From Mesorhizobium plurifarium (GTDB lineage Bacteria; Pseudomonadota; Alphaproteobacteria; Rhizobiales; Rhizobiaceae), in the NCBI GenBank assembly GCA_000824785.1, contig CCNB01000043.1, positions 487,857 through 551,856 on the forward strand: a DNA stretch of 64,000 bases. The letters are read 5' to 3'. This document shows, in pieces, positions 1-7,560 of this stretch. Position 1 is the first letter of the stretch. Each line of letters starts with the position of its first letter. The notes under the pieces are model-generated. The model saw only the letters and a list, made by a program, of their open reading frames with translations. It was not told the origin of the DNA and did no database searches. Position numbers and translations under genes: made by a program.

Positions 1-308
1 CGAAGGCCGGATACGCGATGGGCAACTTCCTCCCCTATGTTAAGGGCGGCGTGGCCTTCCTGCACCTGCACGATACCGGATATAGCGTTCTTGGTTTTGG
101 AGATACCAAGTTTGACCGGACTTATACCGGCTGGCAGATCGGTGTTGGCGCAGATTACGCGCTCAATGACAAATGGGTTGTTGGCCTTGATTACGCCTAC
201 GCCCATTTCTCGGACCATAATTTCCAAGACGACAGCGCGTTGGTAGGCCCAACGTTCGTCAAGCCCAGCACCCATACGGTTTCTCTGAGCCTGAACTACC
301 GCTTTTGA
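1..308 (+). CDS. Outer-membrane beta-barrel protein (Omp25/RopB type), 3' end
   Basis: The reading frame is open from the window edge, so only about the last 100 residues are present. FLPYVKGG followed by GVAFLHL, then TGWQIGVGADYAL, and the last residues LSLNYRF show alternating hydrophobic strands and a terminal aromatic Phe. These are the hallmarks of the small 8-stranded Omp25/Omp31/RopB-like barrels of Rhizobiales. Such proteins sit in the outer membrane and are assembled by BAM through the C-terminal aromatic signature. The Met at position 18 is internal, because the codons before it (KAGYA) continue the barrel pattern. The signal peptide and N-terminal strands lie outside the window, so the exact subfamily cannot be set. 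Confidence 0.85.
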   Translation, partial: KAGYAMGNFLPYVKGGVAFLHLHDTGYSVLGFGDTKFDRTYTGWQIGVGADYALNDKWVVGLDYAYAHFSDHNFQDDSALVGPTFVKPSTHTVSLSLNYRF

Positions 309-388
309 TCTCAGTTGAATTGTTGCGGGGCGGCCCTTCGGTCGTTACTCCTGAGCGGGAATAAATCCTCTCGCTGAACAGCTTACTG

Positions 389-802
389 CTACTCGACCTT
401 CACGTTGATCGTGATGCTGTAGGATGCGCCATCGTATGTGTGTACCGACAGGGCGATCTGATCCTGGCCTTTGAACCCTGGCATCGACCGGTACAGCACC
501 TTTATGCCGTCCACCTTGCGGAAATTGCATTTCCATCGAATGTTGCTTTTGGTGAAATGGGGAAACGTCTTCGCATTGACGATGGCGATTTTCCCGTGGC
601 TTGGTCCGGAAACTGCCCTCAGATCGACCGGGCCCGCGTTCGAGCAGTCTGGGTTAACGCTAGCGCCGTCGTAGACCTTGATTTCCTTCCCTGAAAGCGC
701 CGTCCTTGTAAGGCTTTTCGAGTTCCCCCATGCGGCGGCCTGGCCTGCGCCAACTCCCACAAAAACAAGCGCGATCCCAACAGCAGTGACCCGGTAAACC
801 AT
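389..802 (-). CDS. Small exported protein of unknown function
   Basis: This is a 137-residue protein with a Sec signal peptide: Met-Val-Tyr-Arg, a hydrophobic stretch (roughly residues 5-18), then a GQAAA cleavage site. The start at 802 is preferred over an upstream in-frame Met because a GAGGGAAGGG ribosome-binding site lies just before it and the upstream extension would bury the signal peptide. The mature part has two Cys (in NPDCSN and WKCNF), a likely disulfide, and ends in beta-rich sequence (YRSMPGFKGQDQIALSV) resembling the last strands of bacterial cadherin/Ig-like domains. The product is presumably periplasmic. It is transcribed toward the barrel gene, and no function is assigned. 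Confidence 0.6.
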   Translation of the reverse strand: MVYRVTAVGIALVFVGVGAGQAAAWGNSKSLTRTALSGKEIKVYDGASVNPDCSNAGPVDLRAVSGPSHGKIAIVNAKTFPHFTKSNIRWKCNFRKVDGIKVLYRSMPGFKGQDQIALSVHTYDGASYSITINVKVE

Positions 803-862
803 TTTTGTTGCCCTTCCCTCAACCCCCCAACGGGTTTTAGACGGGCCGTGGCGAAACGCCAT

Positions 863-1208
863 GATGTATTTGTGTCATGCCATCAAATGATTGTTATTGG
901 CGAAGAGTTCGAAACACATCGGATCGGAGTGTTTTCTCTCGTCTGACGCAAAGGGGAAAATCGCGCCCCTCGGGTACAGAAACGGCACAGATATGTTCGA
1001 ACGCTTTTGCTCTGTTCACGTTTCTTTGGGTGGCGATTTCGCAATGCATCAGAGAACGCACCGTGTTGACATTGCAGGGGTCACAAGTTCAATCCTTGTC
1101 ACGCCCACCATCCTTCCAATAACTTAAGCAGACGACTGGTCCGCGCACGGCGATGGCCGTCCCCGAATCGATGAGTTCGGCGGTTCTCCAGCGGCCCTAT
1201 GCCGATGG
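863..1208. other. Gene-poor stretch with a tRNA remnant
   Basis: No credible coding frame is seen here. Short open frames lack a good start signal and recognisable protein sequence. The only structured element is the 3' half of a tRNA-Val listed separately. The remainder has lower GC than the flanking genes and may be residual DNA from an insertion or deletion event. Confidence 0.5.
1061..1110 (+). pseudogene. 3' half of tRNA-Val(GAC), decayed or att-site remnant
   Basis: The stretch reads as a tRNA from the anticodon stem to the CCA end. The loop TTGACAT gives anticodon GAC and is followed by a GGGTC variable loop. A perfect 5-bp T stem (ACAAG/CTTGT) closes the loop TTCAATC, and then come CACGCCC, discriminator A and CCA. 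The anticodon stem has one mismatch (C28-A42). Upstream, GGGTGGC at 1028-1034 pairs only five of seven bases with the 3' acceptor strand. No normal D arm with the GG pair can be drawn, and the spacing is several bases too long. A retained 3' half with a lost 5' half is typical of tRNA integration sites (attL/attR) or of a dying tRNA gene. Confidence 0.6.
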
Positions 1209-1502
1209 CTATCCAAGATCCCCTTCGAACATCACCAGCGTACGATTCGACGCCTTGAGCGCAAAGCGCATGGCTTCCTCATAGGCCGGGTCGGCATAGC
1301 AGGCCTTGGCGATCTCCAGGGACGGGAATTCCACCAGGACCATGCGCTTGGCGTCGCGCGCCTCGACGAGCAGCGGCGGCTGTTTCGTCGTGTTGGTTCG
1401 TGCCTGGTATTTTTCGCCGATCGGCTTCCAGAGCCGGCCGTACTCGGCCTGCGCCTCCTGATCCGAAATCTCGGTTCCGACGATGAGCCAGTATCCCTTC
1501 AC
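1209..1502 (-). CDS. DUF1330 domain-containing protein
   Basis: This 97-residue protein begins MKGYWLIVGTEISDQEA and continues with a conserved core (LLVEARDAKRMVLVEFPSLEIAKACYADPAYEEAM). That is the ferredoxin-like DUF1330 fold, a dimeric alpha+beta barrel relative of Dabb and antibiotic monooxygenase domains. The molecular function of the family is unknown, and the protein should be cytosolic. It lies 29 bp downstream of an SDR gene on the same strand, so the two are probably co-transcribed. Length is normal for the family. Confidence 0.85.
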   Translation of the reverse strand: MKGYWLIVGTEISDQEAQAEYGRLWKPIGEKYQARTNTTKQPPLLVEARDAKRMVLVEFPSLEIAKACYADPAYEEAMRFALKASNRTLVMFEGDLG

Positions 1503-1531
1503 GCCGACCGCGCTCCCTGATGATTGTCGGC

Positions 1532-2296
1532 CTACACCATGAACTCACCGCCGTTGACGTGCAACAAATGTCCGGTGACGAACTTGCCCATGTCGGATGC
1601 GAGATAGAGGCAGGCATTGGCGACGTCCTCGGCGGTCCCCAACGTTCTTAGCGGCACCGTGGCTTTCACATGCTCGTAGGTTTCCGCGAGATCGGGATAC
1701 CACGCCGCGTTCCTGTCGGTGTCCAGCCATCCAGGCGCAATGCTGTTGGCGGTCACCCCGTCCGGTCCGCATTCCAGCGCCACGGCTTTCGCCAGGCCGT
1801 GCATGCCGTGCTTGGCGGCGACGACATGCGCCCTGTTCGCCAACGGGAAGAGGGCATCCGTGCCCGCCATGTAGAGCAGGCGCCCGAACTTTCTTCGGCG
1901 CATGTGCGGAAGCACCGCCTGGGTCAGGATGAAAGCCGATCCGAGATTGGTGTCGATCACTTTCTGCCAGTCCTGAAGAGCGATCTCGTCGATCGGCTGG
2001 TGCGGTCTTATCCCGACGCAGGACACCGCGATGTCGACGCGGCCGAGTTCCGCGACCGCCCTGCCGATCAAGGCGTTCATGGCGGCCTCGTCGGTGCCGT
2101 CGCAGACGGATGCGATCGCCTCCACGCCAAGGGACCGCGCCTCGTCGGCGACGGCCTCGATCTTGGCCGCGTCGCTGCCGCCGGTTATGACGATGTGCGC
2201 CCCCGCTCGGGCAAACGCCAGGGCGACGGCCTTGCCGATGTTCTGGCCGGCCGCGGTAATGACCGCTACCCGCCCCTTCAAGCCGGGAACTTCCAT
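1532..2296 (-). CDS. SDR-family protein with altered catalytic residues
   Basis: This 254-residue Rossmann protein has the classical SDR length and ends with the usual YLASDMGKFVTGHLLHVNGGEF tail. The cofactor loop is AAGQNIG at 15-21 instead of TGxxxGIG, and the NNAG motif is replaced by SCVG (92-95). Asn117 of the tetrad is kept. At the YxxxK site the Lys is present (K162), but the Tyr position is Val158 in HVVAAKHG, and the Ser region reads MAGTDA. I confirmed these codons from the nucleotides. It may be a non-classical enzyme, a binding protein, or an SDR acting without the Tyr acid/base. It probably shares an operon with the downstream DUF1330 gene. Confidence 0.8.
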   Translation of the reverse strand: MEVPGLKGRVAVITAAGQNIGKAVALAFARAGAHIVITGGSDAAKIEAVADEARSLGVEAIASVCDGTDEAAMNALIGRAVAELGRVDIAVSCVGIRPHQPIDEIALQDWQKVIDTNLGSAFILTQAVLPHMRRRKFGRLLYMAGTDALFPLANRAHVVAAKHGMHGLAKAVALECGPDGVTANSIAPGWLDTDRNAAWYPDLAETYEHVKATVPLRTLGTAEDVANACLYLASDMGKFVTGHLLHVNGGEFMV

Positions 2297-2403
2297 GTGC
2301 TCACCTGCGGATCACGAGGGCGCGGAGCGCGTCCTGTCCCAACCTTGTAGATTGAGAAACCAAACAGGGGCTATGCCAGGAAGCAAGCCGCCATAGGTCT
2401 AAA

Positions 2404-2506
2404 GCATGTCTCCCGAAAGTGGGAACCGGTTTCGGGGCAAAGACATGCGCAAAATCAAAAGCCTAAAGCGCAAGGAGCGAATCTGAAAGATCGCGACGCG
2501 CTTTAG
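2404..2506. repeat. Composite palindromic intergenic repeat (families C + E)
   Basis: Two palindromes are joined by an A-rich linker. The first has outer arms GCATGTCT (2404-2411) and AGACATGC (2441-2448), with inner arms CCCGAAA (2412-2418) and TTTCGGG (2430-2436). The second has arms CTAAAGCGC (2463-2471) and GCGCTTTAG (2498-2506). The linker reads GCAAAATCAAAAGC. Related C palindromes occur at 14329 and 62389. Such elements are common between genes in rhizobia and can fold as long RNA hairpins. This one lies between two minus-strand genes. Confidence 0.8.
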
Positions 2507-2507
2507 C

Positions 2508-3662
2508 TTAGATGCCCGCCATCGCCAGCAGGGTCTTCATCCGGGCCATGGCAAGATCGGGGTCGGCCAGCAGGCCGGCCTGGTCGGAGAGCCGGAAGAT
2601 ATCCGCGTAGTGGCATATGCCGCGCGCCGACTGCATGCCGCCGACCATGGTGAAATGGTCCTGATGCCCGTTCAGCCAGGCCATGAAGACGATGCCGGCC
2701 TTGTAGTATTCGGTCGGCGCCTCGAAGATCTTGCGCGACAGCGGCACGGTCGGCGCCATCAGCGCGTCGTAACCGGCCTTGTCGCCCTCCGCCAACTTCG
2801 CCAGCGCGGCGTTGGCCACCGGGGCGATGGCATCGAAGATGCCGAGCAGAGCATGCGAATGCCGCCTGCCGTCGCCGGCGATCAGCTCGGGATAATTGAA
2901 ATCGTCGCCGGTGAACATCACGACGCCCTCGGGCAGCCGGTCGCGCAGCAGCACCTCCTTCTCTGCGTCGAGCAGCGATATCTTGATGCCCTCGACCTTG
3001 TCCGCATGCCGCTCGATGATGGCGACGACCGTGTCGAGCGCCGTATCGAAATCGTTGCTGCCCCAATAACCCTTGAGCGCCGGATCGAACATGTCGCCCA
3101 GCCAGTGCAGGATCACCTTGCCTGATGCCTGTGAGAGCATCCGGTCATAGACGCGGGCATAGTCGTCCGGTCCCTTTGCCACCGCCGCCAGCGCGCGGCT
3201 TGCCATCATGATCGCCTTGCCGCCTTCGCCTTCGATGAAGGCGAATTGGTCTTCATAGGCGCCGATGACGTCGTCGAGCGTCTTCGCCGCCGCGGGCGCC
3301 AGGTGATCGGTTCCCGCCCCCGAAGCGAGGTCGGCGCCCGGCACCGTTTTGGCCTCCGCTATCGAGCGCCGGATCAGTTCCCTGGCGCTCGCCCAGTCGA
3401 AACCCATGCCGCGTTGGGACGTGTCCATGGCCTCGGCGATGCGGAAGCCGAGCCGCCACAGGTGATGGCGGAATGCCATGGTCCTGTCCCAGTCGACCGC
3501 AGCCTGAGACCACGGATTGGTCATGGCGATGGGATCGGCAACGACATGGGCGGCGGCATAGGCGATGCGCGAAAAACGCGCGCTCTTGTTTGGCTCGACC
3601 GGTCTGCCGATAAGCCGGTAGCTGACCCGGTCGCCGTTTGCCGCAGGCAAGGTAATGTGCAT
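2508..3662 (-). CDS. DUF993 family, dihydrodipicolinate synthase-like protein
   Basis: This 384-residue protein is related to the DUF993 family, usually annotated as dihydrodipicolinate-synthase-like, and is presumed to be a TIM-barrel aldolase or lyase. Conserved stretches include MHITLPAANG, NPWSQAAVDWDRTMAFR, MDTSQRGMGFDW, HWLGDMFDPALKGYWG, VVMFTGDDFNYPELI and FMAWLNGHQDHFTMVGG. The start at 3662 is chosen over an in-frame Met at 3704 because it has a GGGAGA ribosome-binding site and the longer form would run through the operator. It is divergent from the LacI gene, and a GGAACGTTCC palindrome sits 30 bp upstream of the start, so LacI control is likely. The substrate is unknown; sugar-acid aldol cleavage is a plausible role in this context. 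Confidence 0.8.
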   Translation of the reverse strand: MHITLPAANGDRVSYRLIGRPVEPNKSARFSRIAYAAAHVVADPIAMTNPWSQAAVDWDRTMAFRHHLWRLGFRIAEAMDTSQRGMGFDWASARELIRRSIAEAKTVPGADLASGAGTDHLAPAAAKTLDDVIGAYEDQFAFIEGEGGKAIMMASRALAAVAKGPDDYARVYDRMLSQASGKVILHWLGDMFDPALKGYWGSNDFDTALDTVVAIIERHADKVEGIKISLLDAEKEVLLRDRLPEGVVMFTGDDFNYPELIAGDGRRHSHALLGIFDAIAPVANAALAKLAEGDKAGYDALMAPTVPLSRKIFEAPTEYYKAGIVFMAWLNGHQDHFTMVGGMQSARGICHYADIFRLSDQAGLLADPDLAMARMKTLLAMAGI

Positions 3663-3691
3663 GGAACTCTCCCGTTGCGGGTCGCTATAAA

Positions 3692-3703
3692 TGGAACGTT
3701 CCA
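3692..3703. promoter_or_regulatory. LacI-family operator, site 1
   Basis: TGGAACGTTCCA is a perfect 12-bp palindrome centred on CG, as in LacI/GalR operators. It is followed by ATAAAT, and the extended string GAACGTTCCAATAAAT is repeated exactly at site 2. It lies just upstream of the DUF993 gene start on the minus strand, a position suited to repression. Confidence 0.75.
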
Positions 3704-3857
3704 ATAAATCAAGAAGCTTTATGATTCAAGGCATCCGCGTCGGCGCGGCATAGCATCTCTGTGGAGAAACGCTTGCATTGGCGGGGGTTTTGAACCGCTC
3801 CAATCAATTTTTCGAATCCCACAGGAATCATGATTGACTCTGATTTAGATCGATGAT

Positions 3858-3869
3858 TAGAACGTTCCA
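3858..3869. promoter_or_regulatory. LacI-family operator, site 2
   Basis: TAGAACGTTCCA followed by ATAAAT copies site 1 except for one arm base. It lies 37 bp before the LacI start codon and implies autoregulation. The two sites are 166 bp apart centre to centre, about 16 helical turns, so looping between them is possible. Confidence 0.7.
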
Positions 3870-3905
3870 ATAAATTTGCTCGAAAACGCGGAGGATGGAA
3901 CGAGG

Positions 3906-4949
3906 ATGGCCAGCCGGGCCAAGGCGACGATCCTGGACATCGCCCGCGAGGCCGGCGTGTCCAAATCGACGGTGTCGCTCGTGCTGCAGGGCAGCGGGCT
4001 GATCCGGCCTGAAACCGCGACCAAGGTGCGCAAGGCGATCGAGGATGTCGGCTATGTCTACAACCGCGGCGCCGCCAATCTGCGCAAGGCCCATTCCAAC
4101 GTCATCGGCATGGTGATCAACGATCTCACCAACCCCTTCTTCGCCGAGCTTGCCGTCGGCATGGAGCGCGTCTTCCAGGCGGCGGGCGTCGTGCCCTTCA
4201 TCGCCAACACGGCGGAAAACCCGGTGCGCCAGGAAGAGGTGCTGAAGTCGCTGATGGAACAGGGTGTCGCCGGCCTCATCGTCTCGCCGGCGCGCGGCAC
4301 CACGCCGGGCGCCTTCCGCCGCATCGAGGCGGCCGGCGTGCCGATCGTCTTCACCATGCGCCGGCTGCCCGAAAGCCGCATTCCCGTGATTGCGCCGGAC
4401 AACCATCGCGGCGCCTTTATCGCCACCGAGCATCTGATCCGCAAGGGCCATTGCCGCCTGGCCTTCTTCGGCGGCTCGTCCGATCTTGTCGTCTATCACG
4501 AGCGACTGGGCGGTTTCCTCGAAGCCTGTGAAACGCTCGGCATACCGGCCTCCGACCGGCTGATCGTCGAGGGCGAGACCGGCCGCAAGGGCGGCATGGC
4601 CTGCCTGGAGACGGCGCTTGCCGCGGCGCAGCCACCGACGGCGGCGCTTTGCTTCAACGACGCGGTTGCCTTCGGCGCCATGCTGGCGCTGCGCAAACGC
4701 GGCCTCGAGGCGGGGGCGGACTTTGCCGTCGTCGGCTTCGACGACGTCGCCGAGGCCGAGCACTACAGCCCGGCGCTGACCAGTGTTGCCGTCGACACCG
4801 CGGGCCTTGGCGAACGTGCGGCGCACGTCATGCTGAGGATGATCCAGTCGCGCACCACGCGCGCCGAGGACCATATCGGCGCCGTCAGCCTGGTCGTGCG
4901 GGAAAGCAGCGGTCCGGACCGCAACAGCCAAGTGGGAGACGCGGCATGA
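3906..4949 (+). CDS. LacI-family transcriptional regulator
   Basis: This 347-residue repressor has an N-terminal LacI helix-turn-helix (ATILDIAREAGVSKSTVSLV, then RPETATKVRKAIEDVGYVYN) and a periplasmic-binding-protein-like effector domain (NVIGMVINDLTNPFFAEL, LIVSPARGT, VVGFDDVAEAEHYSPALTSV). The start at 3906 is preferred over the Met 30 bp upstream because the HTH begins right after it and GGAGG/GAGG precede it. The C-terminal domain normally binds a sugar or sugar metabolite. The stop overlaps the start of the Gfo/Idh gene by 4 bp (ATGA), so the regulator is the first gene of the catabolic operon. The paired operators suggest it controls itself and the divergent DUF993 gene. Confidence 0.95.
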   Translation: MASRAKATILDIAREAGVSKSTVSLVLQGSGLIRPETATKVRKAIEDVGYVYNRGAANLRKAHSNVIGMVINDLTNPFFAELAVGMERVFQAAGVVPFIANTAENPVRQEEVLKSLMEQGVAGLIVSPARGTTPGAFRRIEAAGVPIVFTMRRLPESRIPVIAPDNHRGAFIATEHLIRKGHCRLAFFGGSSDLVVYHERLGGFLEACETLGIPASDRLIVEGETGRKGGMACLETALAAAQPPTAALCFNDAVAFGAMLALRKRGLEAGADFAVVGFDDVAEAEHYSPALTSVAVDTAGLGERAAHVMLRMIQSRTTRAEDHIGAVSLVVRESSGPDRNSQVGDAA

Positions 4950-5962
4950 GCGTGCGATGGGGATTGATCGGCGCCAGCACGATCGCCAGACAGTTCATGA
5001 TCGATGCCATTCGCGCCCAGGACGATGGCGACGTCGTTGCCGTGATGAGCTCCAGCGCGGAACGGGCCAAGGCTTACGCGGGGGAAAACCGCATTGCACG
5101 TGCCGTCTCGTCCCTCGACGCGCTGCTCAGCTCGGACATCGACGCCGTCTACATCTCGACCACCAACGAATTGCACCTCGAGCAGGGCCTTGCCGCGATC
5201 AAGGCCGGCAAGCATGTGCTGTGCGAAAAGCCGCTGGCGCTGACCAGCGCCGATGCGCGCAAGCTGGTCGTCGCCGCGAAAGCGGCCGGCATCGTCTTCG
5301 GCACCAACCATCATCTGCGCAATGCCGGCGCGCATCGCGCTATGCGCGAGGCGATTGCCGCCGGCCGCATCGGCAAGCCGATCGCGGCGCGCGTCTTCCA
5401 CTCGGTCTTCCTGCCGGAGAACCTGCAAGGCTGGCGCGTCACCAGGCCCGAAGCCGGCGGCGGCGCGGTGCTCGACATCACCGTGCACGATGCCGACACG
5501 CTGCGCTTCGTGCTTGGCGACGACCCGGCCGAGGTTTCGGCTTTCACGCAGTCGGCCGGCATGGCCGGGAGCGGCCTGGAGGACGGCGCCATGTGCATCT
5601 GGCGCTTCAAGTCCGGCGTCATCGCGCAATCGCATGAGGGCTTCACCACGAAATTCGCCGGCACCGGTTTCGAGGTGCATGGATCGGAAGGCTCGCTGAT
5701 CGCCGCCAATGTGATGACGCAGAAGCCGGTCGGCTCGGTGCTGCTGCGCACCGCGAAGGGCGAGGAGGAGCTGAATTTCGATCGCGAGGACCTCTACACC
5801 CGCTCGGTCCGCCAGTTCCATGCCGCGATCCGCGGCGAGGGCCAGCCTGCCGCCACCGGCGAGGACGGCATCTGGTCGCTGGCTTCCGCCGAAGCAGCGC
5901 TTCAATCGTCGAAGACCGGCAAGGCCGTCGCTATCGACCCGCAACTCGGGAGCCTCGCGTGA
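4946..5962 (+). CDS. Gfo/Idh/MocA-family oxidoreductase
   Basis: The 338-residue protein has an N-terminal Rossmann fold (VRWGLIGASTIARQFM) and the family signature CEKPLALTSADARKL with the conserved EKP near residue 94. The C-terminal alpha/beta domain carries GGGAVLDITVHDADTLRFVLG. The Asp and His of DITVHDAD match the catalytic D...H region. Members oxidise or reduce sugars, inositols or keto-sugars with NAD(P). The gene starts at the ATG that overlaps the LacI stop; longer in-frame extensions only re-read LacI sequence. Its end overlaps the GTG of the next gene by 4 bp, showing translational coupling. Confidence 0.92.
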   Translation: MSVRWGLIGASTIARQFMIDAIRAQDDGDVVAVMSSSAERAKAYAGENRIARAVSSLDALLSSDIDAVYISTTNELHLEQGLAAIKAGKHVLCEKPLALTSADARKLVVAAKAAGIVFGTNHHLRNAGAHRAMREAIAAGRIGKPIAARVFHSVFLPENLQGWRVTRPEAGGGAVLDITVHDADTLRFVLGDDPAEVSAFTQSAGMAGSGLEDGAMCIWRFKSGVIAQSHEGFTTKFAGTGFEVHGSEGSLIAANVMTQKPVGSVLLRTAKGEEELNFDREDLYTRSVRQFHAAIRGEGQPAATGEDGIWSLASAEAALQSSKTGKAVAIDPQLGSLA

Positions 5963-7560
5963 GCAAGCTCGTATCGGCGGCCCATGCCGCCGGCCTCATC
6001 AAGGACGGCATGGTCGTCTCGGTGTCGTCGTCGAGCGGCCTCGGCTGCCCCGACGCCGTGCTTGCCGCGATCGGCGAGCGTTTCGAAGCGGAAGGCCATC
6101 CGAAGGCAATCACCACGCTGCACCCGATCGCCGCCGGCGACATGTACGGCATCAAGGGCATCGACCATCTCGCCAAGCCCGGCCTGTTGAAGCGCACCCT
6201 TTGCGGTTCCTATCCGTCCGGCCCCTCCTCCGCCGAGCCGCCGCAGATCTGGAAGATGATCGGCGACAATTCCGTCGCTGCCTACAACGTTCCCTCAGGC
6301 ATCCTCTTCGACATGCATCGCGAGGCCGCGGCCAAGCGGCCGGGCGTGCTGACCAAGGTCGGCCTCGACACCTTCGCCGATCCGCGCCACCAGGGCTGCG
6401 CCATGAACGCGGCGGCCAGCGAGCCGATCGTCTCGGTCCAACAGTTCGACGGCGAGGAATGGCTCTATTTCCGCTCGATCGTCCCCGACGTCTCGATTAT
6501 CCGCGCCACCACGGCCGATGAGCGCGGCAACCTCACCTACGAGCATGAGGGCGCCTATCTCGGCGGCCTGGAACAGGCGCTGGCGGCACGCAACAATGGC
6601 GGCATCGTCATCGCGCAGGTCAAGCGCGTCGTCGAGAATGGCACGCTGAAGCCGCATGACGTGCGCGTGCCGGGCGTGCTGGTCGACCACATCGTGGTGG
6701 CGCCCGACCAGTTGCAGACGACGCAGACCCCTTACGATCCGGCGATCTCGGGCGAGATCTTCCGGCCGCTGTCGACCTTCCGCACGCCCGAGATGAACAT
6801 CCAGAAGGTGATCGCGCGCCGCGTCGCCATGGAATTGCGCGATGGCATGGCCGTCAACATCGGCTTCGGCATCTCGGCCAACGTGCCGCGCATCCTTCTT
6901 GAGGAAGGCCAGCATGGCAAGGTCACCTGGGTGATCGAGCAGGGCGCGGTCGGCGGCGTGCCGCTGCTCGACTTCAAGTTCGGCTGCGCCTCGAACGCCG
7001 AGGCGATCATGCCCTCGCCGCATCAGTTCATCTATTTCCAGGCCGGTGGCTTCGACGCTTCGCTGCTCTCCTTCCTGCAGATCGACCGCCACGGCTCGGT
7101 CAACGTCTCGAAGCTTTCGGCGCGGCCGCATGTGACGGCCGGCGCCGGCGGCTTCGTCGACATCACCGCGCGGGCGAAGAAGATCGTCTTCTCCGGTTTC
7201 TTCAATGCCGGCGCCAAGCTTTCCCTGGCCAACGGCGCGATCCGCATCGACCAGGAAGGCAAGGTCAAGAAGATCGTCGAGGAGGTCGAGCACATCTCCT
7301 TCTCGGGAAAACGCGCCGTCGCGCAAGGGCAAGACATCACCTATGTCACCGAGCGCTGCGTGATGAAGCTGACGCCGGACGGGTTGATGGTGACGGAGCT
7401 GGCGCCCGGCGTCGACCTCGAACGCGATGTGCTGGCGCAGGCCGAGATTCCGCTTGGCGTCGCGAATGACCTCAAGGTCACACCTGCGTCGCTCTACCAG
7501 GACCGGCCGATCGGCCTGTCGCTCAACGGCGGCGCCTCGCTCGGAGGTGCACATGGCTGA
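5959..7560 (+). CDS. Fused family I CoA-transferase (YdiF-like)
   Basis: This 533-residue protein joins the alpha and beta halves of a family I CoA-transferase. The N-terminal half contains CGSYPSGPSSAEPPQ and the C-terminal half contains IEQGAVGGVPLLDFKFG. Glu327 in IEQGAVGG aligns with the catalytic Glu that forms the acyl-glutamyl-CoA adduct in propionate/acetoacetate CoA-transferases. The start is GTG, overlapping the previous stop. It should move CoA between acetyl-CoA or succinyl-CoA and a carboxylate made by the pathway. Together with the crotonase and aldehyde dehydrogenase downstream, it points to a CoA-linked end stage of the catabolism. The acyl substrate is unknown. Confidence 0.88.
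   Translation: MSKLVSAAHAAGLIKDGMVVSVSSSSGLGCPDAVLAAIGERFEAEGHPKAITTLHPIAAGDMYGIKGIDHLAKPGLLKRTLCGSYPSGPSSAEPPQIWKMIGDNSVAAYNVPSGILFDMHREAAAKRPGVLTKVGLDTFADPRHQGCAMNAAASEPIVSVQQFDGEEWLYFRSIVPDVSIIRATTADERGNLTYEHEGAYLGGLEQALAARNNGGIVIAQVKRVVENGTLKPHDVRVPGVLVDHIVVAPDQLQTTQTPYDPAISGEIFRPLSTFRTPEMNIQKVIARRVAMELRDGMAVNIGFGISANVPRILLEEGQHGKVTWVIEQGAVGGVPLLDFKFGCASNAEAIMPSPHQFIYFQAGGFDASLLSFLQIDRHGSVNVSKLSARPHVTAGAGGFVDITARAKKIVFSGFFNAGAKLSLANGAIRIDQEGKVKKIVEEVEHISFSGKRAVAQGQDITYVTERCVMKLTPDGLMVTELAPGVDLERDVLAQAEIPLGVANDLKVTPASLYQDRPIGLSLNGGASLGGAHG

Noticed and set aside
1028..1110. A complete functional tRNA gene
   Set aside because: No acceptor 5' strand fully pairs with CACGCCC, the D arm lacks the GG pair, and the total length is too great, so only the 3' half is annotated.
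891..1127. Short coding frames in the gene-poor stretch
   Set aside because: They run through the tRNA half, have no good ribosome-binding site and give no recognisable protein.
2401..2506. CRISPR-like repeat array
   Set aside because: The palindromes are not regularly spaced and have no unique spacers; they are dispersed intergenic repeats.
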